A stretch of 48,817 nucleotides of DNA from Candidatus Hydrogenedentota bacterium (GTDB lineage Bacteria > Hydrogenedentota > Hydrogenedentia > Hydrogenedentales > SLHB01): contig JADLGB010000201.1 in the NCBI GenBank assembly GCA_020849535.1, positions 1 to 48,817 on the forward strand. The letters are read 5' to 3'. Under the pieces are notes generated by a model. That model did no database searches, had not been told where the DNA came from, and saw only the letters and a program-made list of their open reading frames with translations. The translations under genes and the position numbers were made by a program. Positions within the stretch are counted from its first letter, which is position 1; every line of letters begins with the position of its first letter. Shown here piece by piece: positions 40,450-48,579 of this stretch.

Positions 40450-42405
40450 ATGCACGAGACGTTTCTGGGCCGTTGCCTCCCGCCCGCAGTATGTTCCAGG
40501 GATTATCTACCAGCGCTGGTATGCTGTGCACGCTTGGCAAGCGCGCGATGGGTTGCCGCTGCCGCCGTCTTCGTCGCGCTCAGTTCGTCTGCGTTTGCAT
40601 CGGACTTTCTCGAAGCGCAGGGCTATCCGTCCTCCCGATATGAACTCACGAATGTCTGGACCGAAGCGGACCCTGGCATGGCAGGCGCGTACCTCACTGG
40701 ATACCGGTTGAGCCCTAGCGCCGGTGGACCCTCCTTCGACCTGTACCGCACGGCTGACGGTCAACTCCTGGATGCGACCGCGGCGGCCGCGCGAGGAGTC
40801 TCTCCGAAACCGTGGGATGCGCCGGGCAAGTCGACCTATGGCGAAGCAGCGACCGTTTCGCCCGAGACGTCGCGGGCCGCGCCCAAGGCGCTCACCGCGC
40901 TGAAATCGCTCACGATCAGCGGCGGAGCGATGTTGCCCGAATTGGACCTGAACCCGATTCTGGCCGAAGACGCGGATCGGTCCGAGGAACTCGGCAAGGG
41001 GCCCGAACGAATTGGGGTCTTCCGGGACCTGGACGAGTTCATCCACCTTGAAGGCGGCCAGGCCAGTCATGGCTTCTGGCAGGCCGTGCCAGATGGTGGC
41101 ACGCTTTGGTCGGCGGCCATCCTCTCGCCGGACGCGCTCGGAATCCGTATCCATTTCGCGCAACTCGATCTGCCCGCCGGCGCCTACGTGCAGGTGTACA
41201 ACGCGCTGGACTCCGGCGAAGTCTATGGACCCTACACCGCCGCGCCGCCGGACGGATCGGGCCTGTGGTCGGCCACGTGTTTCACGGACACCGCCGTGGT
41301 CGAGTGCTTCATCCCGGACGGTGAATCTGCGGATGACTGCCTGCTGACCATCGACCGGATCGTGCACAATTATGTCTCGTTGGGATTCGATTCCAAGGCG
41401 AAGGCGGCGGGCACCTGCAACAACGATGTCACGTGCTATGCGGGTTGGACTTCCGCGTCGAAAGGTGTGGGAGGGATCGGCAGCATCGGGAACACGGGCA
41501 ATCTCTTCTGCACGGGCTGCCTCATCTCGGACACCGACACCCATTCCGAGATCCCCTTTTTTTTGACGGCCAACCACTGCATCAGTTCCGCCGCGGATGC
41601 GTCTTCCGCTGAAGTGTATTGGTTCTACCAGACCAACTCCTGCAACGGGAGCGTGCCGAGTCTTGCCTATCTGCCGCGGACGTCCGGGGCCACGCTCCTC
41701 GCCACGGCCGACGCCAGCACCGGAACCGATTTCTGTCTGCTGCGGCTCAACCATGCGCCGCCTCTCGGCGCCGTCTACAGCGGTTGGACCTCGATCCCTG
41801 TCAATCTCGGAACGGGCACAACGGTTGTCCACCACCCTTCCGGGGATTTTAAGCGGATATCGTTCGGAATCACGTCGAATGTGGGGGAGGCCCACCGCTC
41901 TATCCGGCCGCTGGATCGCTATCACCAGTCCTCCTGGACTTCGGGCACCACCGAACCGGGGTCCTCGGGCAGTCCGCTGTTCATCACCTCGTCTTTGCAG
42001 ATCATCGGACAGCTCTGGGGTGGACCCGGCTCGTGCACCACTTCGACCAATCTGGACTACTTCGGGCGCTTTGACAAGAGCTACCCTTTGATGGCCGCGT
42101 ACCTCGATCCGGTGAAGCCGACTATCAAAGTCAAACGCCCGAATGCGGGTCCGGTTTGGCCGCTGGGTGGACGCAAGAGCATCCGTTGGACTTCCTCGTG
42201 GAACGCGGGAGAACGGGTGCGAATCGAGCTGTGGCGTAATGGAGACTTCGTCCGCGTTCTCAAGTCCCGCACGCTCAATGACGGCCGCGCGGCGTGGCAT
42301 ATCGATCCAAGTCTGCCCGCGGGCGGGGGATACGTGATTCGGATCATCTCCAAATCCGACCCCTCGCTGTACGATGAATGCGACGTTCCGTTCAGCCTCC
42401 AGTAG
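40450..42405 (+). CDS. Secreted trypsin-fold serine endopeptidase (lysyl endopeptidase-like)
   Basis: Extracellular protease of about 651 residues. A hydrophobic stretch WVAAAAVFVALSSSAFAS serves as signal. A ~270-residue prodomain-like region follows. The protease part has the His in FFLTANHCIS (His376), Asp in STGTDFCLLRL (Asp427) and Ser in TEPGSSGSPLF (Ser506), arranged as in Achromobacter lysyl endopeptidase. Several cysteines (CNNDVTCY, CTGC) suggest disulfides. The last ~90 residues (PVWPLGGRKSIRWTSSWNAGE) look like a small beta-sandwich of the Kre9/KNH or cell-surface type. The start is uncertain: ATG at 40450 fits, but GTG at 40414 is possible. Confidence 0.85.
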   Translation: MHETFLGRCLPPAVCSRDYLPALVCCARLASARWVAAAAVFVALSSSAFASDFLEAQGYPSSRYELTNVWTEADPGMAGAYLTGYRLSPSAGGPSFDLYRTADGQLLDATAAAARGVSPKPWDAPGKSTYGEAATVSPETSRAAPKALTALKSLTISGGAMLPELDLNPILAEDADRSEELGKGPERIGVFRDLDEFIHLEGGQASHGFWQAVPDGGTLWSAAILSPDALGIRIHFAQLDLPAGAYVQVYNALDSGEVYGPYTAAPPDGSGLWSATCFTDTAVVECFIPDGESADDCLLTIDRIVHNYVSLGFDSKAKAAGTCNNDVTCYAGWTSASKGVGGIGSIGNTGNLFCTGCLISDTDTHSEIPFFLTANHCISSAADASSAEVYWFYQTNSCNGSVPSLAYLPRTSGATLLATADASTGTDFCLLRLNHAPPLGAVYSGWTSIPVNLGTGTTVVHHPSGDFKRISFGITSNVGEAHRSIRPLDRYHQSSWTSGTTEPGSSGSPLFITSSLQIIGQLWGGPGSCTTSTNLDYFGRFDKSYPLMAAYLDPVKPTIKVKRPNAGPVWPLGGRKSIRWTSSWNAGERVRIELWRNGDFVRVLKSRTLNDGRAAWHIDPSLPAGGGYVIRIISKSDPSLYDECDVPFSLQ

Positions 42406-42424
42406 CAAACGTCCCTGACCCGCG

Positions 42425-42461
42425 AAAACAAAAAGGACCCACCGCGCTGCGCGACGGGCCC
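42425..42461 (-). terminator. Rho-independent terminator of the tRNA-Leu gene
   Basis: On the minus strand a continuous 12-pair stem with a few G-U pairs and a CAG loop (42461-42435) is followed by TTTTTGTTTT. It lies 15 bases past the tRNA 3' end and 20 bases from the convergent protease stop. Confidence 0.85.
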
Positions 42462-42475
42462 TCAGTCATCTAATA

Positions 42476-42562
42476 TGGTGCCGGAGAAGGGACTTGAACC
42501 CCCACGGGCTTGCGCCCACACGGCCCTGAACCGTGCGTGTCTGCCAATTTCACCACTCCGGC
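42476..42562 (-). tRNA. tRNA-Leu (anticodon CAG)
   Basis: The minus strand folds as a class II tRNA. The acceptor stem pairs GCCGGAG with CTCCGGC, followed by discriminator A and an encoded CCA. The anticodon stem CACGG/CCGTG holds the loop TTCAGGG, giving anticodon CAG. A variable arm with GGGCGCAAGCCC and a T arm GGGGGTTCAAGTCCC complete it. A good promoter (42598-42627) and terminator flank it, so it is an independent unit. Confidence 0.95.
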
Positions 42563-42597
42563 AAAGAGACCCACAAATGGGGTGTAGGTGAGGCATT

Positions 42598-42627
42598 AGT
42601 TTATCCCACACAGGGTCCCGATTTCAA
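42598..42627 (-). promoter_or_regulatory. Promoter of tRNA-Leu
   Basis: On the minus strand TTGAAA (42627-42622) and TAAACT (42603-42598) are 18 bases apart. Transcription would start near 42591, about 30 bases before the tRNA 5' end. Confidence 0.55.
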
Positions 42628-42660
42628 CTTTCAAAGCCGTGCGGTATTCGTATTGTGTCC

Positions 42661-42709
42661 CATCCTGTTTATCCTGTTATCCTGTCCGCAGTTCTTCTCT
42701 GTGTTCATC
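42661..42709 (+). repeat. Short-period tract, ATCCTGT type
   Basis: ATCCTGT starts at 42662, 42671 and 42679 (periods 9 and 8), followed by TTCTTCTCTGTGTTCATC. It lies just upstream of the GH42-like gene. Confidence 0.55.
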
Positions 42710-42732
42710 CGGAGGCACATGAAGGGGGTAAC

Positions 42733-45700
42733 ATGCTTCGTTGTTCGTTCCGTTTGCGCCGTCGGCCATCCGTTCTTCTCCGCATGGCGGCCATAGCAGC
42801 ATTGGGGTGCGCGCTCGTTCTCCAGCGTTCTGTTGCGCAGGAGGATGAAGAAGCCGAGCGAATCCGCGATTTTCTCGAAGTCGAACACGCCCTTTCGCTC
42901 GAATTCGTCACGCCCCACACCGCATGGGCAAAACCCTACGCGCAGGGTCCCGTGAAGACGCTCTTCTTCGCGCCCTGGTTCCAGGGCAGCACCGATGCGC
43001 GCGAGATCGTGGAACTGATGCAGCGCTTCGACCTCGACGCGCAGGCCGTCTACTTCATGCCGGGCTCGCGCCTCGTGGGTGATGGCCGTCCCGATTGGTA
43101 CGGAGGCGATCCCCTCGCCGGCACCAACCGCACGCTCCGCCTGCTTGATTCGGGGAACGAAGTGCTGGTCTTCATCAACCTCAATCCAGACGTGCTTCCG
43201 CCTGACGTGAAGGCCAAGGTCCTCGCGAAAGTCCGCGCGGGCGCGGGCCTCGTCGTGGTGGGTGATTTCCCGGATTTCGCGCCCGAGGGCGCTGTCCCTC
43301 TCGAATCACTGGGGTTGCCTGCAGGCCGCTACTTCACGCTGGGCGAGGGCCGCGTTGCTCTGCTGCCCAACCGCATGAACCTGATTTTCCAACTCGGATG
43401 GGATACCACCTACGACTACCAGGCGGCGGAGCAAGGCCGTGCGCTTCTGTGGGCCGCGAAGGCCGAGCCCACGGCGACACTCCAGGCCGCCGTTTCCGCA
43501 CCCGAACTGGATCGCGGCGCCCTGCCCTCCGAAGCTGTAACCGTTTCGTGGGCCGGCATGCCGTCCGATGCCACGATCAAGGTCTCGCTTCGCCGTTGGG
43601 ATGGAGAGAGGATTCCCCTGTCTGATTTCAAAGCGGGCAACGCGCAGACAAGCAACATCGCGATCCCACACGCGCGCGAAGGCGAGTATCACATCGACGC
43701 CATCGCGTATTCCGGCGGGACCGTGTTGAATTGGGCGGCCGCACCTTTGCGCATCAACACCACACTTCATGTAACCACCGTCGATCTCGGCAAGACGTGG
43801 GCCGAGGTTGGAGAGACTGTAAGCGGACGCATTCCTCTGGATGGCGCGCCCGCCGTGGGCCAACGCGTTATGCTGAGGGTCTTCGACCGATTTGGCCGCA
43901 TCCTCGTCCAGCAGGACCTCGCGCTCTCCGGCATCGTGGCGCCATTCTCTTTCACCGTCGAACCGTGGATGCCCATGCTGCTGCGCGTCGAAGGTATCCT
44001 CACCGATGCTGACGGTGAGGTGTCATCCGCTTACGCCTACCTCCAGGTTACCCAGCGCCATCGTGGCCAGTTTAATTTCGTGATGTGGAACATCGCGGGA
44101 GGCGATCTTGCGCCCTACACGATCGACAGCCTCGCGAAGTACGGCGTGACCTCCGTGCTGATGGGCACGAACGCGCAGCTTGCCATGTCGCAAGGTGAAC
44201 TCACCTACGTGCCCTATGCCGCGAGTTTTCGCGCCAGCAGCCACACGACCACCGCCATGCTCGATCCCGCCACGGGTTTCCTCAAGAGTGGATGTGTCCA
44301 CGACCCCGAAGGCATGCGCAAGACACTCGAAACGGCCCTGGAAAATGTTCGCCCCGCACGTGAACTCGGGGTGCTGGCCTACTCGCTCGGGGATGAAAAC
44401 GCCGTGCGCGCGTCTTGCCTCAGCCCGCACTGCCTGAAGGCCTATCGCGAGTACTTGCTCGACGTGTACAGCGACATCACCGCGTTGAACAAGGAGTGGG
44501 GGACAAGCTATGCCTCGTTCGACGCCATCGAACTGCTGAGCGAGGGCGACCTCCCCGCCGCGGACGCGCCCGCGTGGTTCAAAGAGTACTTCGCGGATCT
44601 CGACAGATTGCACCGCACAGACAACGAGGGCGCCAAGGACGCCGACCTCGAGAAGCAGATTCAGTTCGGGTTCATCAACGACGAGGTACGCGCATTGCAG
44701 GCCGGCAACTTCGCGCGCTGGTACGATCGCCAGGCCTTCCAAAACTACAGCTATATGCACTGGTGCAAGCTGTATCAGGAGGCCTTCCTCAAGATCGACC
44801 CGCAGGCGTGGACGGGCTTCGAGGGCACGGACAGCTTCTCGATCCGCAAATTCACGACGCGCTCGCGTCAGGGCGGCGACATCGATGCCTTCGTGCGCGA
44901 ACTCGATTATTTCGGGCCTTACGAAGGCCCCGCCAACGAAGTCGTGCGTTCCATCGCGCCTCCCGGTTTCCCGATGGGCAACTGGATCGGATACGACCCC
45001 GACCCCGAATCGCTCTTGCACAAGTATTGGAGTCAGATCGCCGACAACATGAACACCGTGCAGTGGTGGCGTTTCGACAACCTCGACGGCTATCACGGCT
45101 ACATCATGCCCACCCTCGACCTCTTCCCCGAGACCCGGGAGCTATTTGACGACACCGCCATCGTGCGCGACGGCCTCGGCACGCTCCTCATGCAATGCTC
45201 CATGCACGACGACGGACTCGCCATGCTCTACTCACTGCCGTCCACCTACATCGCGCACTTCGACGGCAACGACACCTACGGTGATTACAAACGCGATCAC
45301 GCCGAATGGCACCGGCTAATTCATGGCGCGGGACTGCAATTTCGTTACGTCACCGACCGCATGCTACGCCTCGGCGAGTTTGATCCCGCGCGCTACAAGG
45401 CCCTCATCCTGCCTCTGGCCTTCGCGCTGGACCCAAAAGAGGCCGACGTGATCCGCGCTTTCGTTGAAGGCGGTGGCACCGTCATCGCTGATGTGCGCCC
45501 AGCCCTCTACGATGGCCACTGCAAACCCTTGGAGCAGGGAGCGCTCGATGATCTCTTCGGCATCTCGCGCACGGGCAAGCGCGACGCGATGGAGGTCGAT
45601 CGCCTGCGCGTCGACGGCGAACTCAATAGCGCCAAGGTGCGCTTGCAGTGGGGCAACTGGCACGGCAAGGATATCTATCCGCGCATGAAGGTCGATCCCA

Positions 45701-46422
45701 ATGTGACGCTCACCACCGGCAAGCCGCTCGGGCAGGCGTATCACATCCACTACTGGACCGGCCTCGAATCTCCCCTGTGCATCGTCAATGAATATGGGAA
45801 GGGCCGCGCGATACTCCTGAACTTTTCGATCTTCAATGCCCCCGCCGGGAAGTTCATGGCCGACCTCCTGGCCGCAGCGGGCATTGAGCCCGCCGTGCGC
45901 GTGACCCAACCCGATGGCCGGCCGCTCCGCGACGTGGAAGTTACCCGCTGGGATAACGGCAAGGCCGGTCTGCTCGCGCTGCTCGGCACCTACGAAGGCG
46001 ACGCCTTCGTGCGCCTGCCCGAACCGCGCCACGTTTACAACCTCAAGAAACACCAGTACCTGGGACTCTTGCAGGAGTTCACGACGCCCCTGCGCTCCAA
46101 CCGCGCGTCGTTCTTCGCGCTACACCCTGAGCCTGTCGCGCCTCCAGAACTCCAGGTGACGGCGGACGCCGTGGCGCGGGGTTCCGTCGCGCAGTCCGAG
46201 GTCCGCGTCCCCGGCGCCGTGGGCGGACACCCCGTCACCCTGCACGCTACCGACCCCGCCGGAGACGAGGTGCCCTGGCTGCACGAGCAAGCGATCGCTG
46301 GCGCAGACGCAGTCGCCATCCCCCTGCCCATCGCCCACAACGATCCCACAGGCACATGGCGCATCCGCGTGACCGACCTCCTCAGCAATCAGAGCACCGA
46401 GGTCCCCCTGATCGTGAAGTGA
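42733..46422 (+). CDS. Secreted GH42-like beta-galactosidase-type glycoside hydrolase
   Basis: A 1229-residue exported protein. The signal is RMAAIAALGCALVLQRSVAQ. A beta-rich N-terminal half (about 30-450) precedes a TIM-barrel part. LGDENAVRASCLSPHCLKAY and YSDITALNKEWGTSYASFDAI resemble GH42, with Glu555 as candidate acid/base. FEGTDSF gives Glu697 as candidate nucleophile. A class I glutamine-amidotransferase-like domain follows (KALILPLAFALDPKEADVIRAF), as the GH42 trimerisation domain. The end is beta-sandwich. ATG at 42733 has AAGGGGG ahead; upstream open frame covers a short-period tract. Substrate unknown; GH42 relatives act on beta-galactans. Confidence 0.8.
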   Translation: MLRCSFRLRRRPSVLLRMAAIAALGCALVLQRSVAQEDEEAERIRDFLEVEHALSLEFVTPHTAWAKPYAQGPVKTLFFAPWFQGSTDAREIVELMQRFDLDAQAVYFMPGSRLVGDGRPDWYGGDPLAGTNRTLRLLDSGNEVLVFINLNPDVLPPDVKAKVLAKVRAGAGLVVVGDFPDFAPEGAVPLESLGLPAGRYFTLGEGRVALLPNRMNLIFQLGWDTTYDYQAAEQGRALLWAAKAEPTATLQAAVSAPELDRGALPSEAVTVSWAGMPSDATIKVSLRRWDGERIPLSDFKAGNAQTSNIAIPHAREGEYHIDAIAYSGGTVLNWAAAPLRINTTLHVTTVDLGKTWAEVGETVSGRIPLDGAPAVGQRVMLRVFDRFGRILVQQDLALSGIVAPFSFTVEPWMPMLLRVEGILTDADGEVSSAYAYLQVTQRHRGQFNFVMWNIAGGDLAPYTIDSLAKYGVTSVLMGTNAQLAMSQGELTYVPYAASFRASSHTTTAMLDPATGFLKSGCVHDPEGMRKTLETALENVRPARELGVLAYSLGDENAVRASCLSPHCLKAYREYLLDVYSDITALNKEWGTSYASFDAIELLSEGDLPAADAPAWFKEYFADLDRLHRTDNEGAKDADLEKQIQFGFINDEVRALQAGNFARWYDRQAFQNYSYMHWCKLYQEAFLKIDPQAWTGFEGTDSFSIRKFTTRSRQGGDIDAFVRELDYFGPYEGPANEVVRSIAPPGFPMGNWIGYDPDPESLLHKYWSQIADNMNTVQWWRFDNLDGYHGYIMPTLDLFPETRELFDDTAIVRDGLGTLLMQCSMHDDGLAMLYSLPSTYIAHFDGNDTYGDYKRDHAEWHRLIHGAGLQFRYVTDRMLRLGEFDPARYKALILPLAFALDPKEADVIRAFVEGGGTVIADVRPALYDGHCKPLEQGALDDLFGISRTGKRDAMEVDRLRVDGELNSAKVRLQWGNWHGKDIYPRMKVDPNVTLTTGKPLGQAYHIHYWTGLESPLCIVNEYGKGRAILLNFSIFNAPAGKFMADLLAAAGIEPAVRVTQPDGRPLRDVEVTRWDNGKAGLLALLGTYEGDAFVRLPEPRHVYNLKKHQYLGLLQEFTTPLRSNRASFFALHPEPVAPPELQVTADAVARGSVAQSEVRVPGAVGGHPVTLHATDPAGDEVPWLHEQAIAGADAVAIPLPIAHNDPTGTWRIRVTDLLSNQSTEVPLIVK

Positions 46423-46433
46423 CCTTCGTGTAG

Positions 46434-46455
46434 CGCCCGGCTTCCACGCCGGGCG
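46434..46455. repeat. Hairpin repeat, CGCCCGGC/GCCGGGCG
   Basis: Perfect eight-base arms enclose TTCCAC. Second copy of the element at 3905-3928. It starts 12 bases after the GH42-like stop; no T tract follows. Confidence 0.7.
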
Positions 46456-46572
46456 GCCTGCGGAGTCCAGGTGGACGAAGTGGACGGGGTGGACAACTGC
46501 GCTCCAGCCTGGGGAGTCCAGCCTCTTGCCTTGGCCCAGTCCGCAATCGGGAGCGGCACCCCCCCTCTGCCC

Positions 46573-46658
46573 TTTTTGACGAAACAAGGGGGGGTACCGG
46601 TTTTTTTGACGAAACAAGGGGGGGTGTACCGGGTTTTCTTGACGAAACAAGGGGGGGT
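46573..46658 (+). repeat. Imperfect tandem repeat, 3 copies of TTGACGAAACAAGGGGGGGT
   Basis: Copies lie at 46573-46595, 46603-46625 and 46636-46658, with starts 30 and 33 bases apart. The 20-base core is identical in all three, and each begins with a T-rich run. Spacers differ (ACCGG, GTACCGGG). Unlike CRISPR, the spacers are shorter than the repeats and share sequence. Confidence 0.85.
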
Positions 46659-46810
46659 GTTCGGGAAACGGGGCCGTATAGTTTGTCATGCGCGGAGTAC
46701 TCCTTATAATTATGGGCCGGGGTGTTGCAGTGGGAAAAGAGTTTGATCCACAGTCCTCTCCATTTCCACCTGGGGCAAGACACCCAAAGAAGAGGAAGAG
46801 CAATTCAAAC

Positions 46811-46837
46811 CACGGGGGCACGGGGAACACGGGGAAG
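46811..46837 (+). repeat. Short-period tract, CACGGGG type
   Basis: CACGGGG starts at 46811, 46819 and 46828 (periods 8 and 9) and is followed by an A-rich run. Confidence 0.55.
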
Positions 46838-46863
46838 TAAGAAGAAATAGGGGGAGGAATTCA

Positions 46864-46958
46864 TCTCGCCAAGACGCCGAGGTGCAAAGGAATACGGAGG
46901 AATGAAGATGAATTCGAGTTCTGCTTTCTTCGCTGCGGCTTGGCGCCTTTGCGAGAGG
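46864..46958. repeat. Inverted pair of CTCGC-CAAG/AAAGG repeats
   Basis: CTCGCCAAGACGCC...GCAAAGG (46866-46890) is answered by GGCTTGGCGCCTTTGCGAGAGG on the opposite strand (46937-46958). The two match imperfectly as inverted copies of one short-period sequence. Confidence 0.5.
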
Positions 46959-47381
46959 TGTGTTTCAAGCACATCCGCGAGGATGTCGCCGCCTTCACGA
47001 GGATGACGGGGGCTTGGGGTGCGTTGCGATCAGGCCGAGGCGGCTTGGGGGAGCACGCTTTCTCCAATGCGTCGTGCAATACCCACTTCACATCACGGAG
47101 ACAGCGTAAGCGCCTCCTCCAGAATTATCCGCCCTATTGTCTATTTGAGGCAGTAGTGCTATTCTTGGAAGTGCACCCAAGGCTAAGATTCCGGCAAACG
47201 CAGCGCACGGGGGAATCATCAGAGGGGGAACGTAACCGATGCGCACAGCATCCGCCAACGCGCCTTCGCACAACGACGCGTGCGAACGGAGCACGCGCGT
47301 GTGGGTGGGTGCTGGCTGGGAAGACAATAGATGTTTACTGTCCCCTTTTTTCCCGGACCAGTATTGACGGGGAGAACAAGA

Positions 47382-48455
47382 ATGCTACGGTTTAATGTAG
47401 GTTCAAGGCGCGTGCGCATTTGGGTTGGGATAAGCCTGTTAATTCTGGGCCTAATCTGTTTCGCATTTGTGGGCGCCAGAAAAATGGCTGTGAATAGAGG
47501 CGCGTTGAAACCCAATTTAGCAATACCCAACGCAAGAGCGACAAAGCAACCAGCGTCAGATGGGCCTAAGGAACTACATAAGAGTATAGAAGTGGACGTG
47601 ACAGTAACACCACAGAAAACAAAGGATGAAAACAGGTCAGCTGCTACGGACGCAGTAGGCAAATTGACCCCGGACGAATTACTGGTGCGATTTCGGGAGC
47701 GGTACGCAGCCTACAGTGAAGAGGTGAGGAAAGTAGTACATTTAGGCGGTGGTGCGTATATGGACCTTTGGAGAACCAGCACAAGAAGTCTGGATTCGGA
47801 CCTCAGGAGCTTGATTCATCATTGTGTGGAATCAGATTGGGATGTTTGCCGGCAAACACTTGGCGCCGTCTTGGACATACAGGAAATACCTGAGGAGTGG
47901 ATTTCCAATTTATGTGATGAAGAGCATCTGTTTCTGTGTACGAACTCCATCGCAGTACCTATAACTGACTTAAAGCCGATAGTTATATTCAGAAGGCGCG
48001 ACATGGAAGATGGCGAACAAGTTTACGTTTTCCAGAATGCGTTTGTTACGGCTGCGAATATGGACTATGCGTTAATCCGTGGCGAGCCATATGCAATAGT
48101 CAAGACTAATCGCGGCGCCACGATGAGCGGCGTGACGAACGAGTACGAGCAGGCCGGATCTTATCCGCCTGTGAATGAACTCCCGGATGTGATTGTGGAT
48201 TTGGTCGATGTGGGCGAACCATTTCCTGTCGCAGTTTGCATTTCTGGTCCACAGGGTGAAGGTGAGTTTGTTCGCATGTCAACCTACGTCTTCTCGAAGG
48301 ACGATTTACAGTGGCGACCAAGAGGAATTGGGGGAGAGTGGGATGGTGCGCAGGGTTGGTCGTATTCAGCACCTACCACCGTGCTTAGCGTTTCTGGAGA
48401 AAAGGTGGATTTGAAAGAACTGATTCGAAGTTATCCGCTTGGAAAGCGAAGATGA
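47382..48455 (+). CDS. Membrane-anchored protein of unknown function, AT-richer than neighbours
   Basis: I do not recognise this 357-residue protein. It has a basic start and one hydrophobic helix (VWVGISLLILGLICFAFVG-like, about 10-32 from the ATG), then a low-complexity linker rich in T, K and P, a helical part (ELLVRFRERYAAYSEEVRKV) and a beta-rich C-terminal region. The topology suggests an N-terminal anchor with an outside domain. ATG at 47382 has GGGGAG seven bases ahead; the open frame upstream lacks one. Codon use is less GC-rich than the rest of the window, and a transposase lies 124 bases downstream. This suggests horizontal gain. Confidence 0.7.
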   Translation: MLRFNVGSRRVRIWVGISLLILGLICFAFVGARKMAVNRGALKPNLAIPNARATKQPASDGPKELHKSIEVDVTVTPQKTKDENRSAATDAVGKLTPDELLVRFRERYAAYSEEVRKVVHLGGGAYMDLWRTSTRSLDSDLRSLIHHCVESDWDVCRQTLGAVLDIQEIPEEWISNLCDEEHLFLCTNSIAVPITDLKPIVIFRRRDMEDGEQVYVFQNAFVTAANMDYALIRGEPYAIVKTNRGATMSGVTNEYEQAGSYPPVNELPDVIVDLVDVGEPFPVAVCISGPQGEGEFVRMSTYVFSKDDLQWRPRGIGGEWDGAQGWSYSAPTTVLSVSGEKVDLKELIRSYPLGKRR

Positions 48456-48546
48456 ACAGGACCGATAGAGGCGAACGGACAAGTCGTTTACGCGCATGTT
48501 GCGGGTGCGGTTGTCTTGCCCCAGTTGGAAATGGAGAGGCCTGTGT

Positions 48547-48561
48547 TTAGGCTAATCCTAA
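48547..48561. repeat. Palindrome at the edge of the insertion element
   Basis: TTAGGCTAATCCTAA is a dyad of six-to-seven-base arms just upstream of the transposase start. It could belong to the terminal inverted repeat of the insertion sequence, whose other end is outside the window. Confidence 0.35.
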
Positions 48562-48579
48562 CCGACTGGAGGCAAGGAG

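Larger units (their letters stand above)
46423..47381. other. Repeat-rich intergenic region
   Basis: About 960 bases without a convincing gene. It holds a hairpin repeat (46434), a three-copy tandem repeat (46573), a CACGGGG tract (46811) and an inverted pair (46864-46958). From about 47100 the base use becomes less GC-rich, leading into the AT-richer gene at 47382. Confidence 0.75.

Noticed and set aside
46573..46658. Possible CRISPR array
   Set aside because: Three copies only, spacers of about 7-11 bases that share sequence, and no cas gene. It is a tandem repeat.
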